Source: Ignatzschineria sp.
GTDB lineage: Bacteria > Pseudomonadota > Gammaproteobacteria > Cardiobacteriales > Wohlfahrtiimonadaceae
Length of the DNA: 31,493 nt
Assembly (NCBI GenBank): GCA_030151245.1
Contig: JASLEF010000154.1
Span: 1-31,493 of the forward strand
Direction: 5' to 3'
Both the position numbers and the translations under genes were made by a program. Positions within the stretch are counted from its first letter, which is position 1, and each line of letters opens with the position of its first letter. Shown here in pieces: positions 1 through 8,371 of this stretch. The notes below the pieces were generated by a model. It saw only the letters and a program-made list of their open reading frames with translations. It ran no database searches and was not told the origin of the DNA.

Positions 1-22
1 CATTAGCTAGGAGAATTATAAA

Positions 23-379
23 ATGGCAAGAGTTAAACGTGGGACGATCACTAAAGCACGTCACAAAAAAATCTTAAAGAAAGCTAAAGGTTACTACGGC
101 GCGCGTTCACGCACCATCCGTACAGCGACCCAAGCAGTTTATAAAGCAGGTCAATACGCATACCGTGACCGTCGTCAACGTAAAAGAGACTTCCGTTCTC
201 TTTGGATTGTTCGTATCAATGCAGCATCACGTGAGTTTGGTCTCTCGTACAGCCGATTTATCAACGGTTTGAAAAAAGCCGAGATCCAAATTGACCGTAA
301 AGTGCTTGCAGATATGGCTGTTCATGATATTAATGCGTTCGGTGCATTAGCAGAACGTGCTAAATCAGCATTAGCATAA
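23..379 (+). CDS. rplT: 50S ribosomal protein L20
   Basis: Ribosomal protein L20 binds 23S rRNA early in large-subunit assembly. The 118-residue product has the usual family length. Its N-terminus is very basic (ARVKRG, then repeated Lys/Arg to about residue 60) and fits the long RNA-binding extension of L20; the C-terminal half is the globular domain. A good AGGAGA ribosome-binding site at 9-14 precedes the ATG. In enterobacteria rplT follows infC and rpmI and precedes the phe genes. The downstream order here matches that, and rpmI probably lies just left of the window, but only 22 bases are visible there. Identification is secure from the sequence. Confidence 0.98.
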   Translation: MARVKRGTITKARHKKILKKAKGYYGARSRTIRTATQAVYKAGQYAYRDRRQRKRDFRSLWIVRINAASREFGLSYSRFINGLKKAEIQIDRKVLADMAVHDINAFGALAERAKSALA

Positions 380-424
380 ACACAAAATTTCTCAATTATA
401 GGTCCTGTTAAACGATCTATATTA

Positions 425-490
425 ATGAGAGTTCAAACAAAAAGGAAAAGCGGCTATTTTGGCTCTTTTCCTTTTTTTATTTATAAATGA
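425..490 (+). CDS. possible Phe-rich leader peptide (pheM position)
   Basis: A 21-codon ORF lies between rplT and pheS, exactly where E. coli carries the pheM leader of the pheST operon. Its second half is aromatic (YFGSFPFFIYK), with four TTT Phe codons at codons 12, 15, 17 and 18, and it stops 19 bases before the pheS ATG. There are reasons for doubt. The start (position 425) has no convincing Shine-Dalgarno sequence. Three of the four Phe codons are encoded by the 3' arm and T-tract of the terminator hairpin at 440-478, so they could arise by chance. In E. coli the Phe codons precede the terminator, so the classical stalled-ribosome switch does not map simply onto this geometry. No similarity to PheM beyond position and Phe content is claimed. 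Confidence 0.28.
   Translation: MRVQTKRKSGYFGSFPFFIYK
437..479 (+). terminator. terminator or attenuator between rplT and pheS
   Basis: The arm AAAGGAAAAG (441-450) pairs with CTTTTCCTTT (466-475), with extra A-T pairs outside, and a T-run covers 472-478. This is the shape of an intrinsic terminator. It lies upstream of pheS without an obvious new promoter, so it may act as a partial terminator or attenuator controlling read-through from rplT into pheST, as in the enterobacterial pheMST operon. Confidence 0.65.
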
Positions 491-509
491 TATGTAGGTA
501 GATGAACTA

Positions 510-1523
510 ATGAGTCTAGAGACAATTCTTCAGTCTGCTTTAGATGCCGTCACTAAAGCAGATAATTTGCAGGCCCTTGATGAAGTACGCGTAACCTATT
601 TTGGTAAAAAAGGCCAAATCAGTGGGTTAATGGCTGAGCTTGGTAAGTTAGATCCAGAAGCTCGTAAAGCTCGGGGTGCGGAGATTAACCAAGTCAGAAC
701 AGCGGTAATGGGTGCGCTTGAAGCGAAAAAGAACGCACTTGAAGAAGCGGAGTTGAATAGACAGCTCATGACTGAAACTGTGGATGTAACGCAGCCAGGT
801 CGTAATAGTGAGATGGGAACACTCCATCCGATTACTAGAACCATGATGCGTATTCATGAGTTTTTTGCATCGGTTGGCTTTGATATTGTTGAAGGTCCAG
901 AAATTGAAAGTGATTTCTATAACTTTGAGGCGCTTAACATTCCAGAGCACCATCCTGCGAGAGCGATGTTTGATACCTTCTATTTTGACGAGCATATGTT
1001 ACTGCGAACACATACTTCTAATACACAGATTCATGTGATGCAGGAAGAAAAGCCCCCCATTCAGATGATTGGTTACGGTCGTGTATATCGTAGTGACTCA
1101 GATGTGACTCACAGCCCAATGTTCCATCAGGTGGAAGGGTTAGTTGTGAATAAAGATGTGACCTTTGCTAACCTTAAAGGGATTTTGACAGAGTTCATGC
1201 AACAATTTTTTGAAAAAGATCTCAAGCTTCGTTTTAGACCTTCCTTCTTTCCTTTTACAGAGCCTTCCGCAGAAGTCGATATTGAGTGTGTCATCTGTAG
1301 TGGTGAAGGATGTCGTGTGTGTAAAAACACAGGATGGTTAGAGGTTTTAGGTTGTGGTATGGTTCACCCTAATGTTCTTAAGTCCGTGAATATCGATCCT
1401 GAAGAGTTCCAAGGTTATGCATTTGGAATGGGCGTTGAGCGTTTAGCGATGCTTCGTTATAGCGTCAATGATCTTCGTTTGTTCTATGAAAATGATATGA
1501 ACTTCTTAACGCAATTTAGATAA
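510..1523 (+). CDS. pheS: phenylalanine-tRNA ligase alpha subunit
   Basis: Catalytic alpha subunit of the cytosolic (alpha-beta)2 Phe-tRNA synthetase, which charges tRNA-Phe. The 337-residue length fits the bacterial family. Residues 1 to about 90 form the helical, probably coiled-coil tRNA-binding arm. The class II core follows, with HPARAMFDTFYF, the motif 2 region RVYRSDSDVTHSPMFHQVEG and the motif 3 region FGMGVERLAMLRY. A Cys cluster (C260, C263, C268, C271; CxxC-x4-CxxC) precedes GWLEVLGCGMVHPNVL. E. coli PheS lacks this knuckle but many other bacterial PheS proteins have it. The start is supported by TAGGTAG upstream. pheT follows after 24 bases, so the two subunits are co-transcribed. 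Confidence 0.97.
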   Translation: MSLETILQSALDAVTKADNLQALDEVRVTYFGKKGQISGLMAELGKLDPEARKARGAEINQVRTAVMGALEAKKNALEEAELNRQLMTETVDVTQPGRNSEMGTLHPITRTMMRIHEFFASVGFDIVEGPEIESDFYNFEALNIPEHHPARAMFDTFYFDEHMLLRTHTSNTQIHVMQEEKPPIQMIGYGRVYRSDSDVTHSPMFHQVEGLVVNKDVTFANLKGILTEFMQQFFEKDLKLRFRPSFFPFTEPSAEVDIECVICSGEGCRVCKNTGWLEVLGCGMVHPNVLKSVNIDPEEFQGYAFGMGVERLAMLRYSVNDLRLFYENDMNFLTQFR

Positions 1524-1547
1524 ACAATTACTGGGTCAGAAAATATT

Positions 1548-3932
1548 ATGAAAATTTCAGTTTCTTGGTTAAAAGAGTGGATTAATACCATTCCAGAAAA
1601 TCTCTCAGATCGTTTAACGATGGCGGGATTAGAGGTCGAAGGTATTGAATTAGCAGCGCCAAAATTTAATGGGGTTGTGGTGGGAAAGGTTGTGGAGTTA
1701 ACGCCTCATCCCGATGCTGATCGTTTACGTGTGGCACAAGTAGATGTGGGGCAGGATGCACTGGTACAAATTGTTTGTGGAGCGCCTAATGTTGAAGTGG
1801 GTATTAAAGTTCCTACAGCGTTAGTAGGAGCGGTTCTTCCTGGTGATTTTAAAATTAAAGATGCAAAGCTTCGTGGGGTTGCTTCATCAGGAATGCTCTG
1901 TTCTGCGAAGGAATTAGGAATTAATGAAGATGCATCAGGGTTGATGATACTTGATGCAGAGTTAGAGGTAGGAGCTGATTTTAGAGCGTTATTAGACCTT
2001 GATGATGAAATCATTGAAATTGATTTAACACCTAATCGCGGAGATTGCTTAAGTATTCTTGGTGTTGCCCGTGATATTGCAGCGATTACTGGGCAAGAGG
2101 CAGACTCTGTCGAACGCCCTGAAGTTACGGTTGAAAGTACTTTGACGAAAGCTGTATCTATTGAAAATAGTGCAGATTGTCCAAAGTATTTAGGTCGTGT
2201 GATTGAAGGGGTGGATCCTAAAGCTCCTTCTCCTCTTTGGATGCGTGAGCGTCTCCGTCGTAGTGGTATTCGCCCTCATGGAATTCTAGTGGATATCACA
2301 AATCTTGTGTTATTAGAGATCGGTCAGCCGCTCCACGCTTTTGATTTTGCAAAAGTGACAGGTGACATTATGGTTCGCCGCGCGAAAGAGGGTGAAAAGC
2401 TCACTTTAATTAATGAAGATGTTGTGACGTTGAAGAGTGATACATTAGTGATCGCTGATCAGCAGAAAGTATTAGCTATGGCAGGAATTATGGGTGGAGA
2501 AGAGAGTGCCTGTAATGATGATACAACAACTATTTTTTTAGAGTCAGCGTGGTTTAATCCTATTACTATTGCAGGTAAAGCACGTAATTATGGTTTACAT
2601 ACGGACTCTTCGCATCGTTTTGAGCGCGGTGTTGATTTTGAGCTTGCTGAAAAAGCAATCGATTATGCAACGGCGTTAATTCAAAAATATGCAGGAGGTA
2701 AAGCGGGAGAAGTTTCACGAGCAATTGATGTGAATTCATTACCGAAACGTGATGCTGTAAAAGTAAGGTTTTATAAAATAAATCAAATAATTGGACAAGA
2801 ATTTACAAAACATGATATAACTAACTTCGTAAATCGTGTCGGTAATGTGACAGAGGTTCATGATGATTATCTTGTTGTGGTACCACCCTCTTATCGATTT
2901 GACCTGCAAATTGAAGAAGACTTTATTGAAGAAGTTGCACGATTGAATGGTTACGATAATGTACCCGTTTCATTTGAAATGGTTTCTCAGGTTCTGATGA
3001 CTAAAGTTCCAGAATCAAAAGTGACTTTGACAGACTTTAAGAAAATTTTAGTCAGTCGAGGCTTTCATGAAGTGATTGAGATGAGCTTCATTAGTCCAGC
3101 TTGGCAGGCGATCTTAGATCCTAATAAGAGAGCGATAGCATTGAAAAATCCGATTTCGAGTGATCTTTCAGTGATGAGAACAACGCTTTTACCTGGAGTA
3201 TTAGGGGCGATGGATCATAACCTTAAACGCCAACAGACTAGATTACGGTTTTTTGAGTCAGGCCGCACATATAATGGCACGCTTGAAGATGTTGTTCAGG
3301 AGTTACATATCGCAGGAGCTATCTGTGGTACTGCAGCGCCTTTGCAATGGGGAGTAGATGCTCGTTCGGCTGACTTTTTTGATTTAAAAGGTGATGTGGA
3401 AGCGCTCTTGAAGCGAACAGGAAGAGATGATTTCCGTTTTGTTCCTTCAACGCGTGATATCCTTCATCCGGGACAAAGTGCGGATATTGAATTAGGTAGT
3501 GGTGAGGTAGTTGGTTATTTAGGAAAGTTACATCCAAGTGTGATTAAAGCGCTTGATTTAGGAAGAGATATTTTTGTGTTTGAGCTTAATTACGAGCGCC
3601 TTGCACAATCAGAAACGCCGAAGTTCAAAGAGCTTTCGCGCTTCCCTGTGTCTAAGCGTGACCTAGCACTTGTCGTTCCCGCAGAAGTGACAACGCAACA
3701 AGTAATTGATGTCATGAAAGGGAGCTCAAATCCTCGAAAATTCCTCACACATGTGAACCTATTTGATATTTACGTACCAAAAGCGGATAAAGCAGAAACA
3801 TCATCTAAAAATATGGCATTTAGTTTAACGTTCCAAAATCGTGAGGAGAGCCTCAAGGATGCGGATGTTGACACCATTGTGGAAGGGATTCTTGCAGATT
3901 TAGGTGCTGCCGGAGTTTCGCTACGCCAATAA
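1548..3932 (+). CDS. pheT: phenylalanine-tRNA ligase beta subunit
   Basis: Large beta subunit (794 residues, the usual size) of Phe-tRNA synthetase. The N-terminus MKISVSWLKEWI leads into the EMAP/Trbp111-like tRNA-binding OB fold (about 39-150, with HPDADRLRVAQVDVG and CGAPNV). B3/B4, the editing site that hydrolyses Tyr-tRNA-Phe, follows at about 210-370 (PHGILVDITNLVLLEIGQPLHAFD). B5 lies at about 400-475, then a core related to the catalytic fold. The anticodon-binding FDX-ACB domain is at about 700-793 (FPVSKRDLALVV). No strong Shine-Dalgarno is seen, but the reading frame starts shortly after pheS, so translation may be coupled. ihfA follows after 39 bases, as in enterobacteria. Confidence 0.97.
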   Translation: MKISVSWLKEWINTIPENLSDRLTMAGLEVEGIELAAPKFNGVVVGKVVELTPHPDADRLRVAQVDVGQDALVQIVCGAPNVEVGIKVPTALVGAVLPGDFKIKDAKLRGVASSGMLCSAKELGINEDASGLMILDAELEVGADFRALLDLDDEIIEIDLTPNRGDCLSILGVARDIAAITGQEADSVERPEVTVESTLTKAVSIENSADCPKYLGRVIEGVDPKAPSPLWMRERLRRSGIRPHGILVDITNLVLLEIGQPLHAFDFAKVTGDIMVRRAKEGEKLTLINEDVVTLKSDTLVIADQQKVLAMAGIMGGEESACNDDTTTIFLESAWFNPITIAGKARNYGLHTDSSHRFERGVDFELAEKAIDYATALIQKYAGGKAGEVSRAIDVNSLPKRDAVKVRFYKINQIIGQEFTKHDITNFVNRVGNVTEVHDDYLVVVPPSYRFDLQIEEDFIEEVARLNGYDNVPVSFEMVSQVLMTKVPESKVTLTDFKKILVSRGFHEVIEMSFISPAWQAILDPNKRAIALKNPISSDLSVMRTTLLPGVLGAMDHNLKRQQTRLRFFESGRTYNGTLEDVVQELHIAGAICGTAAPLQWGVDARSADFFDLKGDVEALLKRTGRDDFRFVPSTRDILHPGQSADIELGSGEVVGYLGKLHPSVIKALDLGRDIFVFELNYERLAQSETPKFKELSRFPVSKRDLALVVPAEVTTQQVIDVMKGSSNPRKFLTHVNLFDIYVPKADKAETSSKNMAFSLTFQNREESLKDADVDTIVEGILADLGAAGVSLRQ

Positions 3933-3971
3933 AGTATTGAAAAATAGTGATAATATGTAAAGGAGTTACAC

Positions 3972-4277
3972 ATGTCTACTTTAACGAAAGCTGCAATAAC
4001 TGAAAATTTGTATCATAGCACTAATATTTCTCGTGAAGATACGAAACAGTTTGTTGAGGATTTCTTTGGAGAAATTAGCGATGCATTAGCATCAGGAAGA
4101 GCTGTTAAATTATCGGGATTCGGTAGCTTTGAATTGCGTGATAAATCAGAGAGACCAGGTAGAAACCCTAAAACGGGTGAGGAAATCCCAATTAGTGCAC
4201 GTCGCGTTGTGACATTCCGTATTGGCCAAAATCTACGTTTAAGCATGAATGAATTAAGTGAAACGGCAGAGAAGTAA
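3972..4277 (+). CDS. ihfA: integration host factor alpha subunit
   Basis: IHF-alpha forms a heterodimer with IHF-beta that binds specific sites and bends DNA sharply, helping recombination, replication initiation and promoter architecture. The 101-residue protein carries the HU/IHF fold with the alpha-specific blocks VKLSGFGSFELRDK and RPGRNPKTGEEIPISARRVVTFR. The latter includes the beta-arm with the intercalating Pro (RNPKTG). The assignment to alpha rather than beta or HU rests on this arm and on the position after pheT. An excellent ribosome-binding site (AAAGGAGT, 3959-3966) precedes the ATG. A terminator follows at once, so this is the last gene of the rplT-phe block. Confidence 0.95.
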   Translation: MSTLTKAAITENLYHSTNISREDTKQFVEDFFGEISDALASGRAVKLSGFGSFELRDKSERPGRNPKTGEEIPISARRVVTFRIGQNLRLSMNELSETAEK

Positions 4278-4318
4278 ACCTTGCCGATAGTCGTTTGATC
4301 TTGAAGATGTTTATAGTT

Positions 4319-4347
4319 AAAAACCTCGCATTGTGCGGGGTTTTTTT
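4319..4347 (+). terminator. intrinsic terminator after ihfA
   Basis: The stem CCTCGCA (4324-4330) pairs with TGCGGGG (4334-4340), including one G-U pair. Flanking A and T runs extend the stem, and seven T residues follow at 4341-4347. It ends the rplT-pheST-ihfA transcript. Confidence 0.9.
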
Positions 4348-4373
4348 ATGTTTGAATCATAACAGCGTATAAT
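4345..4373 (+). promoter_or_regulatory. probable sigma70 promoter of murJ
   Basis: A perfect TATAAT -10 box (4368-4373) lies 17 bases after a weak -35 (TTTATG, 4345-4350), directly behind the ihfA terminator and about 34 bases before the murJ start. The position between a terminator and the next gene supports the call; the -35 is poor. Confidence 0.5.
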
Positions 4374-4406
4374 CAGGAGAGTTTGAATTTGATCTCGAAG
4401 GAATTT

Positions 4407-5972
4407 ATGAAATCATCGCTCTTTCGCTCACTCTTTACGGTGAGTGGTTTTACTTTTCTCTCTCGAATTATGGGATTATTGCGAGACATTATTTTCGCAA
4501 GCATTTTTGGAGCTGGTGCGGCAATGGATGCCTTTAGCGTCGCTTTTCGAATTCCTAATTTATTTCGTCGATTTTTTGGAGAAGGTGCATTTAACCAAGC
4601 ATTTGTGCCGGTATTTAGTGAATATCGCTTAGAGAAAAGTAAGGCGGAATTGAAACTGTTTTTGGCAGAAATCAGTGGGAGTTTAGGGCTTATATTATTG
4701 TTAATCACAATCTTAGGAGTGTTGTTCTCTTCGGAGATGGTGATGCTTTTTGCTTCGGGTTTTGTGAGTGATTCTGCTAAATTTACTTTAACACAAGATC
4801 TTTTACGTTTAATGCTTCCATACTTATTCTTTATCTGTATGACGGCGATGTATAGTAGTGTGCTTAATGCGCTGAATCAATTTGCTATACCCGCGGCGAT
4901 TCCGATCGCTTTAAATCTTTTTTTAATTGCCGGCGCATTATTAAGTGCTTCTTTTTCAGAGCCAATTATGGCATTAGGTTATGCGGTATTCATGGCTGGA
5001 GTTGTGCAGATGTTAGTGCTTTTTTATGCTGTGAAGCGTCAAGGCTTAACGATGCTGCCGAGAATCAACTTCTCCTCTCCAGGGGTGAAGCGAGTGATGT
5101 TTTTAATGATCCCTGCCATTATTGGTTCATCAAGTAGTCAGATTAATATCTTGATTAATACACAGTTAGCTTCGCGTTTAGAGACAGGAAGCATTACTTG
5201 GCTCTACTACTCTGATCGTTTGGTAGAGTTTGCCATTGGAACTTTTGCTGTAGCATTAGGGACTGTCGTTCTCCCTAAATTATCCGAGCTATATACAAAA
5301 AAAGATATGGAAAACTTAAGCAAAACGATAGATTGGGGGATTCAATTATCATTGATTTTAGGTATTCCCGCGATGTTGGGGTTGATGTTTTTAGCAGAGC
5401 CGCTGTTAGCAATTTTATTTATGCGCGGGGAATTTTATGAAACGGATGTGCTGATGGCAGCTCGAAGTTTGATGACTTACTCTCTAAGTATTCCTGCATT
5501 CTTTATTATCCGTATTTTAGCGCCGGTCTATTTTGCAAGGCAAAATACGAAAACCCCGATGTACTTCAGTCTTGTAGCTATTGCTGTGAATATTGGTTTG
5601 CAGTTTATTCTCGTGCGATATTATCAACATGCGGGATTAGCACTATCTTCCTCTATTGCGGCGTGGGTGAATGCGCTGTTATTAGGAGCGGGCTTAATCG
5701 TGATGAATATCCATCATTTTAGAGCGCTTTTGAATAAGCGAATGTTGGCTTTGGTGCCGGCTAATGGGGTATTGATATTGATCCTTCTTTGGATGCAGAA
5801 ATTTGATCTGTTTTGGTTTGATGGTCCCTTTGCACTTAAATTGCCGGCGATGATCGTCGCAATTATAGTGGCAGTGATTCTCTATTTTGGGGTCTTGCAT
5901 CTCTCTGGATTTTCATTGGCAAGATTGAAAGGTCCTTTAGTGCGTATGAAAAACTCGTGCGGGCAAGAATAG
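4407..5972 (+). CDS. murJ: lipid II flippase MurJ
   Basis: MurJ (MviN) is the inner-membrane MOP-superfamily flippase that moves lipid II to the periplasmic side for peptidoglycan polymerisation. The 521-residue product is hydrophobic throughout, consistent with 14 membrane segments. It has the family N-terminal signature (FTFLSRIMGLLRDIIFASIFGAG, then DAFSVAFRIPNLFRRFFGEGAFNQAFVP). The charged residues in this region line the central cavity in characterised MurJ proteins. An in-frame TTG lies 24 bases upstream, but the ATG at 4407 is chosen because AAGGA (4398-4402) sits correctly before it and the family starts close to this Lys-Ser-Leu. It is a single-gene unit with its own promoter. Confidence 0.96.
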   Translation: MKSSLFRSLFTVSGFTFLSRIMGLLRDIIFASIFGAGAAMDAFSVAFRIPNLFRRFFGEGAFNQAFVPVFSEYRLEKSKAELKLFLAEISGSLGLILLLITILGVLFSSEMVMLFASGFVSDSAKFTLTQDLLRLMLPYLFFICMTAMYSSVLNALNQFAIPAAIPIALNLFLIAGALLSASFSEPIMALGYAVFMAGVVQMLVLFYAVKRQGLTMLPRINFSSPGVKRVMFLMIPAIIGSSSSQINILINTQLASRLETGSITWLYYSDRLVEFAIGTFAVALGTVVLPKLSELYTKKDMENLSKTIDWGIQLSLILGIPAMLGLMFLAEPLLAILFMRGEFYETDVLMAARSLMTYSLSIPAFFIIRILAPVYFARQNTKTPMYFSLVAIAVNIGLQFILVRYYQHAGLALSSSIAAWVNALLLGAGLIVMNIHHFRALLNKRMLALVPANGVLILILLWMQKFDLFWFDGPFALKLPAMIVAIIVAVILYFGVLHLSGFSLARLKGPLVRMKNSCGQE

Positions 5973-6008
5973 CGGGACTCAAGAGAAGATGTAAAACGAT
6001 TTCAGGGA

Positions 6009-6036
6009 AATAATTTATGATTCATCATGAATTATT
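6009..6036. repeat. imperfect inverted repeat downstream of murJ
   Basis: AATAATT (6009-6015) and AATTATT (6030-6036) flank a second paired segment, ATGA (6017-6020) with TCAT (6025-6028). No T-run follows on either strand, so it does not look like an ordinary terminator. The inner 13 bases (6020-6032, ATTCATCATGAAT) recur in reverse complement at 14723-14735. Confidence 0.4.
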
Positions 6037-6131
6037 GGATAAGAATATTGAATTTTAAAAAAGCACTGTATTCTATATTATTGCTGTCAGGCTTTAGAGG
6101 GAGAAAATTTGGTGGTGTTTTGATTTTTTGA

Positions 6132-7106
6132 CTACTGAGTCGCAGCTGAGTTTGTAGTCGTGAGCATTCTTTTTTTACGGATACGATGAATTTCACTGCT
6201 GATGTAGATTGCGACAGATACCCAAACAATGATAAAGCCAATAAGTCTTTCGAAAGAGAGATTCTCTCCAAAAATTAAGAGCCCCGAAAGAAGTTGTAGG
6301 GTCGGGGAGACATATTGTAGGATTCCGACAATTGAGAGCGGAATATATTTTGCACCTTTTGCAAAAAGAAGTAGCGGAATTGTTGTAGCGGCACCTGAAA
6401 GAAGTAATACAATAAGTGCCAACGAGGGAAGTTCACTAAAAACAAGCAAGTTTTGTTGATACATTAAAGAAAGATAGATGATGGTAAAAGGAAACATAAA
6501 AAGGGTTTCTAAAAATAGTCCCGGTAGCGGAGGGAGTGACGCAACCTTTTTAATTGCACCATAAAGGCCGAATGAAACCGCTAAAAGTAGGGCGATAAAA
6601 GGTACTTTACCCCCTAAAAAAGCTAGCCACAAAATTCCTATAGCGGCAATCGCTATTGCAATAACTTGAGCCTTTGTCGGTTTCTCTTTAAAGATTAATA
6701 CGCCTAAAAAAATACTAATGAGGGGGTTGATATAGTAACCTAAGCTCGCTTCTAAAACTTGATGGCTCCCGATTGCGTAGAGATAAATCGACCAGTTCAT
6801 AAAAAGAAATGCAGATGAACCAATAAAAGTCACAATGATGCGGCGGTTAGTCAGTGCCTCTTTGAGTAAAGTGCGATCATCTTTACGAAAGCAGAGAATA
6901 ATCGCAATAAAGAGTAGTGCCCAACCGATTCGTTGAGCCATAAGCTGTAAAGGATCCATCCCCGCTAGTGGGTACCAATAGATGGGGAAGAATCCCCAAA
7001 TGGCGTAGCAAGAGAGTGTGAGAAAAACCCCTTTTTTGTAGTTATCTGCGGTATTGAGATTCTGCATGACGAGAGCGCTTATAAAGAGTGGGAAAGAGAG
7101 AAGCAT
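6132..7106 (-). CDS. rarD: EamA-family transporter RarD
   Basis: Predicted inner-membrane permease of the drug/metabolite transporter (EamA) superfamily, RarD branch. The substrate of RarD proteins is not firmly known. The RarD hallmark lies near the N-terminus: GVFLTLSCYAIWGFFPIYWYPL, followed by LMAQRIGW, where the family has a conserved HR or QR before an aromatic. About ten hydrophobic segments follow, ending in a basic tail (EIHRIRKKRMLTTT). The longest frame is 324 residues. A second Met at 7067 would give MQNLNTADNYKKG..., closer to the usual RarD N-terminus, but neither start has a strong ribosome-binding site, so the start is uncertain. It lies convergent to murJ with no clear terminator between them. 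Confidence 0.85.
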   Translation of the reverse strand: MLLSFPLFISALVMQNLNTADNYKKGVFLTLSCYAIWGFFPIYWYPLAGMDPLQLMAQRIGWALLFIAIILCFRKDDRTLLKEALTNRRIIVTFIGSSAFLFMNWSIYLYAIGSHQVLEASLGYYINPLISIFLGVLIFKEKPTKAQVIAIAIAAIGILWLAFLGGKVPFIALLLAVSFGLYGAIKKVASLPPLPGLFLETLFMFPFTIIYLSLMYQQNLLVFSELPSLALIVLLLSGAATTIPLLLFAKGAKYIPLSIVGILQYVSPTLQLLSGLLIFGENLSFERLIGFIIVWVSVAIYISSEIHRIRKKRMLTTTNSAATQ

Positions 7107-7117
7107 TTAGAATCTCT

Positions 7118-7131
7118 ATGATCTAGATCAT
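7118..7131. promoter_or_regulatory. 14-bp perfect palindrome upstream of rarD
   Basis: ATGATCTAGATCAT is a perfect dyad 11 bases upstream of the longest rarD start, in the 232-base divergent region between rarD and kdsA. It could be an operator. No regulator is recognised, and a 14-bp AT-rich palindrome can occur by chance. Confidence 0.25.
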
Positions 7132-7278
7132 TTTACAGTAATTTAAGAGTTTCAGCATCATCTTCAATAATGGCCAACTTCATGAAAAATACAAACATCG
7201 AGAGAAAATAAGGGGGAAGCAATACAAGCTTGGTTTATTTAGGTAAAATAATGAGTGTAATTTACTATTAGCGTGACG

Positions 7279-7305
7279 TTGTAAAAAAGATGCGGCTAGT
7301 ATAAT
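7279..7305 (+). promoter_or_regulatory. probable promoter of kdsA
   Basis: A perfect TATAAT -10 lies at 7300-7305, about 35 bases before the kdsA start. The best -35 candidates are weak: TTGTAA at 7279-7284 (15-base spacer) or GTTGTA one base earlier (16-base spacer). Confidence 0.45.
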
Positions 7306-7341
7306 GAGGTATTTCCCTAAGATAAAAGGATCAAGATTGTG

Positions 7342-8178
7342 ATGAAAGTTCAGAATATTGCGGTTGATAATCAAAAGCCATTTGTACTTTTTGGTGGTAT
7401 TAATGTTTTAGAAGATTTAGATAGTACTTTAACGGCATGTGCAGAATATGTAAAAGTAACGGATGCGCTCAATATTCCTCTTGTTTTTAAAGGGTCATTT
7501 GATAAAGCTAATCGATCATCAATCCACTCTTATCGTGGTGTGGGGATGGAGGAAGGTTTAAGAATCTTTGAAGCTGTGAAAAAAGAGTTTGGTGTCCCCA
7601 TCATTACCGATATCCACGAGCCTTTCCAAGCGGCTCCTGTTGCTGAAGTTGTTGATGTGTTACAGTTGCCGGCATTTTTAGCAAGACAGACGGATCTTGT
7701 TGTTGCAATGGCAAAAACGGGAAAAGTCATTAATGTGAAAAAACCACAATTTTTAAGTCCTTCGCAAATGATGAATATTGTTGAGAAGTTTAGAGAAGCG
7801 GGAAATAGCCAAGTAATGCTTTGCGAAAGAGGGAGCTGTTTTGGTTATGATAATTTAGTGGTGGATATGTTGGGATTCGGAGTAATGAAAAAAGAGTGTG
7901 ATAATGCTCCTATTATCTTTGATGTGACACACTCTCTTCAGCAGCGTAATTCATCCGATAAAGCATCGGGAGGGCGTCGTGAGCAGGTGTTAGATCTCGC
8001 TTTAGCGGGAATGTCTACCGGGCTTGCTGGATTGTTTTTAGAGTCTCATGCGGATCCTGATAAGGCTAAGTGCGATGGGCCAAGCGCATTACCGTTAGAT
8101 CTATTAAAACCTTTTTTAACTCGTGTAAAGGCGGTTGATGATTTGGTGAAATCTTTTGCTCCTTTAGATATACGCTAA
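7342..8178 (+). CDS. kdsA: 3-deoxy-8-phosphooctulonate synthase
   Basis: Kdo-8-phosphate synthase condenses phosphoenolpyruvate with D-arabinose 5-phosphate in the cytosol, the first committed step towards the Kdo of the LPS inner core. The product of about 278 residues forms one TIM barrel of the DAHP synthase/KdsA family. Recognisable blocks are FVLFGGINVLE, the substrate loop KGSFDKANRSS, ITDIHEPFQ, the NVKKPQFLSP segment, CERGSCFGYDNLVVDM and DVTHSLQ. The Asn in INVKKPQ rather than Cys suggests the metal-independent class, an inference. A GTG at 7339 is an equally possible start; AGGA at 7327-7330 serves both. The gene stands alone between its own promoter and terminator. Confidence 0.95.
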   Translation: MKVQNIAVDNQKPFVLFGGINVLEDLDSTLTACAEYVKVTDALNIPLVFKGSFDKANRSSIHSYRGVGMEEGLRIFEAVKKEFGVPIITDIHEPFQAAPVAEVVDVLQLPAFLARQTDLVVAMAKTGKVINVKKPQFLSPSQMMNIVEKFREAGNSQVMLCERGSCFGYDNLVVDMLGFGVMKKECDNAPIIFDVTHSLQQRNSSDKASGGRREQVLDLALAGMSTGLAGLFLESHADPDKAKCDGPSALPLDLLKPFLTRVKAVDDLVKSFAPLDIR

Positions 8179-8286
8179 TTGTAATCAGAAGTTGCGTAGT
8201 GATAGGATAGCTGATAGCTGTTTCATCTCTCAATCAATGATGCAGACCTTTATCAAGTTAGTATTAGATATAGCGAATAAAGCTAG

Positions 8287-8315
8287 ATAGCGTACGACGA
8301 GTGCGCTATTTTTTT
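8287..8315 (+). terminator. intrinsic terminator after kdsA
   Basis: A 9-bp stem, ATAGCGTAC (8287-8295) with GTGCGCTAT (8301-8309), encloses the loop GACGA and is followed by a T-run to 8315. It lies 108 bases past the kdsA stop and separates kdsA from the next gene. Confidence 0.85.
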
Positions 8316-8371
8316 ATGATGATTATATTTATTTGACTATTTATCGTAAAACTCTCGAAAAGGAGAATAAG

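Noticed and set aside
5694..5900. Minus-strand ORF inside murJ, and similar antisense frames within pheS, pepP, ftsA and ftsZ
   Set aside because: They lie wholly inside well-identified genes, lack ribosome-binding sites and show no family features; they are reading-frame shadows.
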